Shown here: positions 41,755 to 46,679 of the stretch, in pieces
Numbering within the stretch: the stretch's first letter is position 1
Layout: every line of letters begins with the position of its first letter
Source of the DNA: JACNKJ01 sp964440095
Lineage (GTDB): Bacteria > Krumholzibacteriota > Krumholzibacteriia > JACNKJ01
NCBI GenBank assembly: GCA_964440095.1
Contig: CAYTPZ010000014.1
Span: 1 to 46,679, forward strand
Direction of reading: 5' to 3'
DNA length: 46,679 nt
Made by a program: the position numbers and the translations under genes
Notes under the pieces: generated by a model
Database searches by the model: none
Told to the model about the DNA's origin: nothing
Seen by the model: the letters and a program-made list of their open reading frames with translations, nothing else

Positions 41755-42650
41755 TGAAGCAGGCTTTTCGCAAACGACTTGAGCAAGGCGACCTTCTTGT
41801 TGCCGATGGAGCCATGGGCTCCCTGCTCTTGGCCAGAGGCCTGACAACAGGCGCTCCACCCGAGGAGTGGAACCTCACTCGCCCCGAAGTACTCGAGGAG
41901 ATTGCAGGTCTGTATCTGGATGCCGGGGCCGACCTGATCCAAAGCAACAGCTTCGGCGCTTCGCCCCTCAAGCTCACTGATTTCGGACTGGAAGATCAGT
42001 GCGAAAACATCAATCGCCGGGCGGCGGAGATCGTGGCTGAAGTCGTGGGCGATCGCGCCTATGTCAGCGGGTCCATGGGACCCTGCGGCAAGATTCTCGA
42101 GCCCTATGGAGACACGCGAGCTGAAGATGTGCACGCAGGGTTTCGCCGACAGGCCAAGTCATTGGCCCAGGGTGGCGCTGATCTCATCTGCATCGAAACC
42201 ATGACCGACCTGGCCGAGGCCCAGATTGCCATTCGCGCCGCGAAAGAGGCTGCACCCGAACTTCCCATTCTAGCCTCTATGACATTCGACCCAACGCCTC
42301 GTGGTTACTTCACGATCATGGGTCAGAACATTGAAACCGCTGCCGAGGGTCTCGCGAAAGCAGGTGCCGATGTTATCGGCTCCAATTGCGGAAATGGGGC
42401 GGAGGGAATGCTGGCCATCGCCAAGGAGTTTCGCAGGGTCAGTGACTTACCCTTACTTTTCCAGGCCAACGCGGGATTACCCGAGATAAAAAAAGGACAA
42501 GTAGTCTATTTAGAGAGTCCGGAATTCATGTCTGAAATAGCCGGCAGCATGATCGCAGCCGGGGCCCAAATTATAGGCGGCTGCTGCGGGACCACGCCGG
42601 AACACATTTTCGCCTTTCGTAGCGCTGTTGATGGGTTCAATCACCCCTAA
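41751..42650 (+). CDS. Homocysteine S-methyltransferase (MetH N-terminal module/BHMT family)
   Basis: Encodes 299 residues, a single (beta/alpha)8 homocysteine-binding module as in MetH residues 1-~300. The zinc ligands are all present: Cys213 (GSNCGNG) and Cys278-279 (IIGGCCGTTPEH). Other family blocks are LLVADGAMGSLL, GADLIQSNSFGAS and SGSMGPCGKILEPYG. It lacks the folate, cobalamin and activation domains of full MetH, which are replaced by separate genes or are absent. The product expected is methionine from homocysteine and the methylcorrinoid protein. The start is ATG 41751 overlapping the previous TGA; ATG 41754 is equally possible. It is the last gene of the operon. A weak GCTTTCAAGAAAGC hairpin at 42680-42693 follows, without a T-tract. 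Confidence 0.9.
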   Translation: MMKQAFRKRLEQGDLLVADGAMGSLLLARGLTTGAPPEEWNLTRPEVLEEIAGLYLDAGADLIQSNSFGASPLKLTDFGLEDQCENINRRAAEIVAEVVGDRAYVSGSMGPCGKILEPYGDTRAEDVHAGFRRQAKSLAQGGADLICIETMTDLAEAQIAIRAAKEAAPELPILASMTFDPTPRGYFTIMGQNIETAAEGLAKAGADVIGSNCGNGAEGMLAIAKEFRRVSDLPLLFQANAGLPEIKKGQVVYLESPEFMSEIAGSMIAAGAQIIGGCCGTTPEHIFAFRSAVDGFNHP

Positions 42651-42716
42651 ATAAAGCTTCAAAATTCCAGGGAAATTCCGCTTTCAAGAAAGCAGCCATT
42701 TCTTTGTGAGTTTTGC

Positions 42717-42868
42717 TTGGCGGATTTTTCTCCCTGTCCTTCCCTCTTCAAAATACATGGCGGAATGGGCGTCGACTATTACTTCGGCCTCACTGAGCTC
42801 GTGTGGATCCCAACAGCTACAAGCAGAAGGGTCTGGTCGCCGGCTTCGGCTTTGCCACCTTCTTCTAG
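42717..42868 (+). pseudogene. Possible remnant of a beta-barrel gene end
   Basis: In the 339-base gap after the methyltransferase operon, one frame reads IHGGMGVDYYFGLTEL. A neighbouring frame continues VDPNSYKQKGLVAGFGFATFF and stops at 42866-42868. Joined by a single frameshift these would look like the last strands of an outer-membrane protein ending in Phe. The reading is based on appearance only, and the pieces are short. Confidence 0.22.
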
Positions 42869-42955
42869 ATTCCTCAACATTCCTTGTAGTGCCCTCTTCG
42901 CGAATGCGGAGGGAACTTTTTGCTCTCACCAGTTCTAGCGCAGGAATCAATGGGT

Positions 42956-42961
42956 TATAAT
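42956..42961 (+). promoter_or_regulatory. -10 element for the second CotH-like gene
   Basis: A perfect TATAAT lies 28 bases before ATG 42990. A -35 box at the ideal 17-base spacing (TTCTAG, 42933-42938) is poor. Confidence 0.4.
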
Positions 42962-42989
42962 GTACAGCTAATCTCAGAAATGCGGTTCT

Positions 42990-45900
42990 ATGCGCCGGAT
43001 ACTCACAATCCTATGCATCTTGCTACCCGCCCTCGTTCAGGGGCAGGTTCTCTTCAATGAAATGCAGTCCTCGAACCTCGAAACTTATCGAGATGAGGAC
43101 GGTGACTTTGAAGATTGGATCGAACTGCACAACGCCGGGCTTCAGACCGTCAATCTGGATGGATGGTGGCTATCCGATGATCCGGCCAATCCTTATCAGT
43201 GGTGTTTCCCGAAAGTCCAGATCCCCCCCGACTCCCTGCTCATGATCATGTCCTCGGGAAAAGATCGCCGACTCTGGTACCCCCACTGGGAAACCGTCAT
43301 CGATCGTGGATACACTTGGTCCTACTTCGAAGGCTTCGAAGAACCTCCCTCAAATTGGATGATGCCCGAGTTCAACGACTCGGCCTGGCTCAAGGGGCCA
43401 AGCGGATTCGGAAGCGGTGATGGTGACGACGCAACTTTCGTGGATGAAAATGTTCTCAGTTGCTACATCAGGACGACTTTTCGTCTGGAGAATCTGAGCT
43501 TGGTCGATGCCCTACTCATGCACATCGACTACGACGACGGATTCGTTGCCTATCTTAACGGCGTGGAGATCGCGAGAGAGAACCTGGGCTACCCTGGGGA
43601 GCCGGTATTCTACGACACCTCCTGCGACCTGGAACATGAGGCCGATCTCTATCGTGGACTCTGGCCGGCCTTCTACTTTTTCCCCGACCCAGGACCTTGG
43701 CTACTCGAAGGTTGGAATACCCTCGCCATCGAAGTTCACAATGAGGAGGTCTGGAATGACATGAGCCTTATCCCCTTCCTGACATTCGGAATGGAGACTG
43801 TACCCAATGACCCCGCGGGCCTGGCCGATGATCTCAAGGATTACCTTCCATACCTGCACACAAATTTCTCCATCAGCTCGGGAGGAGAATCGCTGGTTCT
43901 AACAAGGCCGAACGGAGCTCAGGAAGACCTGGGGATCCTGCCCGAACTTCCTATCGATCATTCATTCGGGCGCTATCCCGCCGGAGAAGACAACTGGCTC
44001 ATCTATCCTCAGCCCTCTCCCAAAGCGGCCAACGACAGCAGCGGCGCGGCGGCCGTGGCAGATCCGCCGGAATTCACAGCCGACAGCGGATATTATTCCG
44101 GCGAGTTGTGGCTTTTGCTATCCAGTCCATCACCCGATGCCGAGATTCGCTATACCTACGACAGCACTGAGCCCAGCGACAGTTCACGGCTCTACATCCA
44201 ACCCATTTACGTGAATGGCAACAAGGCCCTACGCGCACGCTGCTTCGAGGACGGTAAACTACCCAGCAAGATCGTCACACGAAGCTACATCTTCGACGAG
44301 CCCAGCGCTCTTCCGGTGGTGTCCCTGATCAGCGATCCTAAGAATGTTTGGGACGAGGATACCGGTTTCTACGTGCTCGGCGACGACTACGATCCGGAGT
44401 GGCCTTACTTCGGGGCAAATTTCTGGGAAGATTGGGAGCGCCCCTTCCACTTGGATCTCATTCTTCCCGATGGAACTTGGCCGCTTGAGATGGATCTGGG
44501 AATGAAAATCCACGGCGGTTACTCCCGCGCCTTCTCGCAGAAATCCTTGCGGCTCATTCCACGTGGTGGATACGGAAACGGCAGCTTTGACTATCCGATT
44601 TTCGAGGAAAGGGAACTCGCCAGTTTCGATCGCCTCATACTTCGAAACTCCGGAAACGAATGGCCGGGTTCGGTCCTGCGCGATGCCCTGGCTCAGCGGG
44701 TAACGGAGATTGCGAATCTGGATCGTCAAGCCGCCCAGCCTGTGCGCGTTTACATGAACGCGCTCTACTGGGGCATCTACAATGTTCGCGAGCGCCTGGA
44801 TCGATTCTATCTGCACGATCATCATGGCGTTGATCCCGATTACCTTGACATCCTCGAGTTTCGAGACGAAGTACAAGAAGGCGATGCGGCCGGCTATCTG
44901 GAGATGCTTGACTACATCGAAGCCAATGGCCTTAGCGATTCGCTTCACTATGCCCACATCAAATCTCTGATGGATGTGGACAATCATGCAGCCTATTGCA
45001 TTTTCGAAATCTACTTGGGAAATACGGATTGGCCGGGTGGAAACATCAAGTTCTGGCGTACTCGCGAACCTCAAAGCCGCTGGCGCTGGCTGCTCTACGA
45101 TTTGGATGTGGGTCTGGGTTATTGGGAGGACTACAGCTACAACACACTTGCCTGGGCAACGTCCAGCACGGGCTGGGGCGAGCAGAATCGACCCTGGGCT
45201 ACATTCCTCCTTCGCAGCCTGCTGGAAAATGACGAGTACCGAGAAGGGTTCATCAACCGCTACGCCGACTACCTGAATACTGCGCTACTTCCCGACAACT
45301 TCGGTGGAATTCTGAACGATTTCACCGCACGCATCGAGGCCGAGATCCCCTTCCACATGGACCGCTGGAGCCATGACTACCAGTATTGGCTCGATGAAGT
45401 CGCGGTGGTCTCCGAGTTCATCCAGGAAAGGCCGGCTCAGGCCAGGGAACACATTCGAAACGAAATGGAATTGGGTGAAGACTGGGAGTTGACCCTATCC
45501 ATTGAACCTGAGGGTGCCGGCGCCATTCATTTGGAGGGAATCATTGTGGATTCCCTTTGGAGTGGAAGCTACTTCCTGGGCAATCCGGTTCGCCTTCGCG
45601 CTGAGCCCGCAGCCGGATACAGATTCACAGGGTGGTCGGAAAGCTCCCTCAGCAACAGTCTGGTGAGCATCGACGCCCTGGGCGACAGTACCCTTGGCGC
45701 TTTTTTTGAAATCAACGCCGCCGCTCGCCTTGTCATCAACGAGATCAACTATCATGGTCCCGATACCGGAGACCCAGGTGATTGGATTGAAGTTTACAAT
45801 CCCACTCCTACAATGGTCGATGTTTCCGGTTGGATTCTACGCGACGGCGATGACGGACACAGCTTCGTTCTGCCTGAGGAAAGTGCCGTGGATTCGGACG

Positions 45901-46496
45901 CCTATCTGGTTTTCTGTGAAAACCTGCCGACTTTCAGAAGTGTATTCCCCGATGTTGAAAACGTGTTCGGAGATCTCGGCTTCGGCTTCAGCGGAAACGG
46001 CGAGGCGGTTCGTCTGTACGATCTTGATGGCCACCTCATCGATCGAGTGGATTACGATGACGGGCCGCCATGGCCCCCTCTGGCCGATGGCTTCGGTGCC
46101 ACACTGGAACTCATCCACCCCTACCTGGACAACTCTCTCGCCGAAAGCTGGGCTTCATCTCCAAACCTACTCGGCTCGCCGGGATTGCGAAATGACGCTT
46201 TCGATCCCATCGATGTGTGCGAGGGTCTTCCGAAGGTTCTGAGCTTTGCCGCGCCTTGGCCCAATCCATTTAATCCAAAAGTCACCTTGAGCTTCTCGCT
46301 TCCCAGAATGGATCGAGCTCGGCTCGAGATATTCGATCTGCGTGGTCGGCAGGTGGACAAGCTCTTTGAGGGCATCCTGGAACCCGGCCGACACGAGTTC
46401 TCGTGGAATGGGGAAGAGCGGGCCAGTGGGCTCTACTTCGCCAGACTGCGCTCCGGAGATCGTGTAATGACGCGTAAGCTCTTGCTGCTGAAGTAG
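42990..46496 (+). CDS. Exported CotH-kinase-like protein with two lamin-tail domains and sorting domain
   Basis: Encodes 1,168 residues. A signal peptide (MRRILTILCILLPALVQGQ) is followed by a first lamin-tail domain (LFNEMQSSN, EDWIELHNAG) and a carbohydrate-binding-like sandwich (YDDGFVAYLNGVEIARENLG). A chitobiase-C-like segment follows (SPDAEIRYTYDSTEPSDSS). The CotH domain has LGMKIHGGYSRAFSQKSLRL, ALYWGIYNVRERLDRFYL and LLYDLDVGLGYW (the D-x-D). A second lamin-tail domain (LVINEINYHGPDTGDPGDW) leads to the FlgD-like sorting domain (PWPNPFNPK through KLLLLK). The D-x-D and lysine-bearing CotH strands look intact. Lamin-tail modules are common on exported surface proteins. A bacterial repeat-type domain (GYRFTGWSESS) also occurs near residue 880. 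It is a paralogue of the protein at 18043-21411. The start has no good ribosome site but gives a clean signal peptide. Confidence 0.82.
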   Translation: MRRILTILCILLPALVQGQVLFNEMQSSNLETYRDEDGDFEDWIELHNAGLQTVNLDGWWLSDDPANPYQWCFPKVQIPPDSLLMIMSSGKDRRLWYPHWETVIDRGYTWSYFEGFEEPPSNWMMPEFNDSAWLKGPSGFGSGDGDDATFVDENVLSCYIRTTFRLENLSLVDALLMHIDYDDGFVAYLNGVEIARENLGYPGEPVFYDTSCDLEHEADLYRGLWPAFYFFPDPGPWLLEGWNTLAIEVHNEEVWNDMSLIPFLTFGMETVPNDPAGLADDLKDYLPYLHTNFSISSGGESLVLTRPNGAQEDLGILPELPIDHSFGRYPAGEDNWLIYPQPSPKAANDSSGAAAVADPPEFTADSGYYSGELWLLLSSPSPDAEIRYTYDSTEPSDSSRLYIQPIYVNGNKALRARCFEDGKLPSKIVTRSYIFDEPSALPVVSLISDPKNVWDEDTGFYVLGDDYDPEWPYFGANFWEDWERPFHLDLILPDGTWPLEMDLGMKIHGGYSRAFSQKSLRLIPRGGYGNGSFDYPIFEERELASFDRLILRNSGNEWPGSVLRDALAQRVTEIANLDRQAAQPVRVYMNALYWGIYNVRERLDRFYLHDHHGVDPDYLDILEFRDEVQEGDAAGYLEMLDYIEANGLSDSLHYAHIKSLMDVDNHAAYCIFEIYLGNTDWPGGNIKFWRTREPQSRWRWLLYDLDVGLGYWEDYSYNTLAWATSSTGWGEQNRPWATFLLRSLLENDEYREGFINRYADYLNTALLPDNFGGILNDFTARIEAEIPFHMDRWSHDYQYWLDEVAVVSEFIQERPAQAREHIRNEMELGEDWELTLSIEPEGAGAIHLEGIIVDSLWSGSYFLGNPVRLRAEPAAGYRFTGWSESSLSNSLVSIDALGDSTLGAFFEINAAARLVINEINYHGPDTGDPGDWIEVYNPTPTMVDVSGWILRDGDDGHSFVLPEESAVDSDAYLVFCENLPTFRSVFPDVENVFGDLGFGFSGNGEAVRLYDLDGHLIDRVDYDDGPPWPPLADGFGATLELIHPYLDNSLAESWASSPNLLGSPGLRNDAFDPIDVCEGLPKVLSFAAPWPNPFNPKVTLSFSLPRMDRARLEIFDLRGRQVDKLFEGILEPGRHEFSWNGEERASGLYFARLRSGDRVMTRKLLLLK

Positions 46497-46509
46497 TCAC
46501 AAACCTGAG

Positions 46510-46558
46510 CTGACCCCCTAGAATGTCTCCAAGCCTCGCGTTAACTCGGGGACGCGAG
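46510..46558 (+). repeat. Edge repeat, right copy, with adjoining hairpin
   Basis: Positions 46510-46533 are the reverse complement of 27-50 without mismatch, starting 13 bases after the CotH-like stop codon. Next to it CTCGCGT (46535-46541) and ACGCGAG (46552-46558) form a 7-bp stem with a 10-base loop, a REP-like arrangement. Beyond it, up to the window end, only a 20-codon frame (46571-46633) and the palindrome GACATATGTC near 46650 are seen, and no transposase. Confidence 0.7.
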
Positions 46559-46679
46559 AAAGGGGTCATCATGGCCAAGAAGCAGCCCTGTTCGCCGCTC
46601 AGTCGTGCATCCTGCATTCATCTCCCTGAATGATGACGGTATTCACCTGACATATGTCCCCTAAATAGAGCGGTGGCCA

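Noticed and set aside
46571..46633. Short frame beginning MAKKQPC at the right edge
   Set aside because: Only 20 codons, no clear ribosome site, and it lies inside the repeat-associated region; probably not a gene.

Overview
The window is about 46.7 kb of moderately GC-rich bacterial DNA with densely packed genes. No rRNA or tRNA gene was recognised. Four proteins end in the same roughly 80-residue module (an FPNPFNP-type linker, a FlgD-like/Por-type Ig fold, then a basic or aliphatic -LLK/-LLR end). This is the type-IX-like sorting domain common in the FCB supergroup and allied candidate phyla (Krumholzibacteriota, Eisenbacteria and Latescibacteria are examples). With the anaerobic ferredoxin-linked enzymes and a likely selenocysteine codon, this suggests an uncultured anaerobe of that broad grouping. 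I cannot assign a phylum from the sequence. Both edges carry inverted copies of one repeat (24/24 identical core at 27-50 and 46510-46533), so the window probably ends where an assembly broke in a dispersed repeat.

Layout. (1) 43-7385, alpha-glucan region: the tail of a beta-barrel-like protein, a CBM48-type lipoprotein, a SusE/F-like starch-binding lipoprotein and a cytoplasmic GH57 4-alpha-glucanotransferase on the plus strand. Convergent to them lies a large exported GH57 amylase-like gene broken by two in-frame stops (TGA and TAA). (2) 7812-16955, redox operon: korDABC (2-oxoacid:ferredoxin oxidoreductase), a GltD-like NAD(P)H/FAD iron-sulfur flavoprotein, MvhD, an HdrC-HdrB fusion, an HdrA-MvhD fusion whose frame runs through a UGA (residue 200) followed by a SECIS-like hairpin, and a 47-residue zinc ribbon. 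A strong terminator closes it. (3) 17317-25081: GNAT acetyltransferase, exported CotH-kinase-like protein, tricorn-type protease. (4) 25235-36632: a ~3,000-residue cyclic beta-1,2-glucan synthase (NdvB type) and a convergent transketolase-like ThDP enzyme. (5) 36892-38727: a small secreted protein with its own promoter and terminator, and an exported class-II glutamine-amidotransferase-like protein. (6) 38938-42650: a four-gene operon encoding an MttB-family methyltransferase without pyrrolysine, a stand-alone MetH reactivation domain, a corrinoid protein and a MetH-type homocysteine methyltransferase. (7) 42990-46496: a second exported CotH/lamin-tail protein.

Two gene sets look like coherent systems. 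The redox operon could couple oxidation of a 2-oxoacid to NAD(P)H and a disulfide or other low-potential acceptor through flavin-based electron bifurcation or confurcation. The methyltransferase operon looks like a split methionine synthase in which the folate domain is replaced by an MttB-type enzyme, so methionine could be made directly from a methylated amine or related donor. Both functions are inferred from domain content and gene order.
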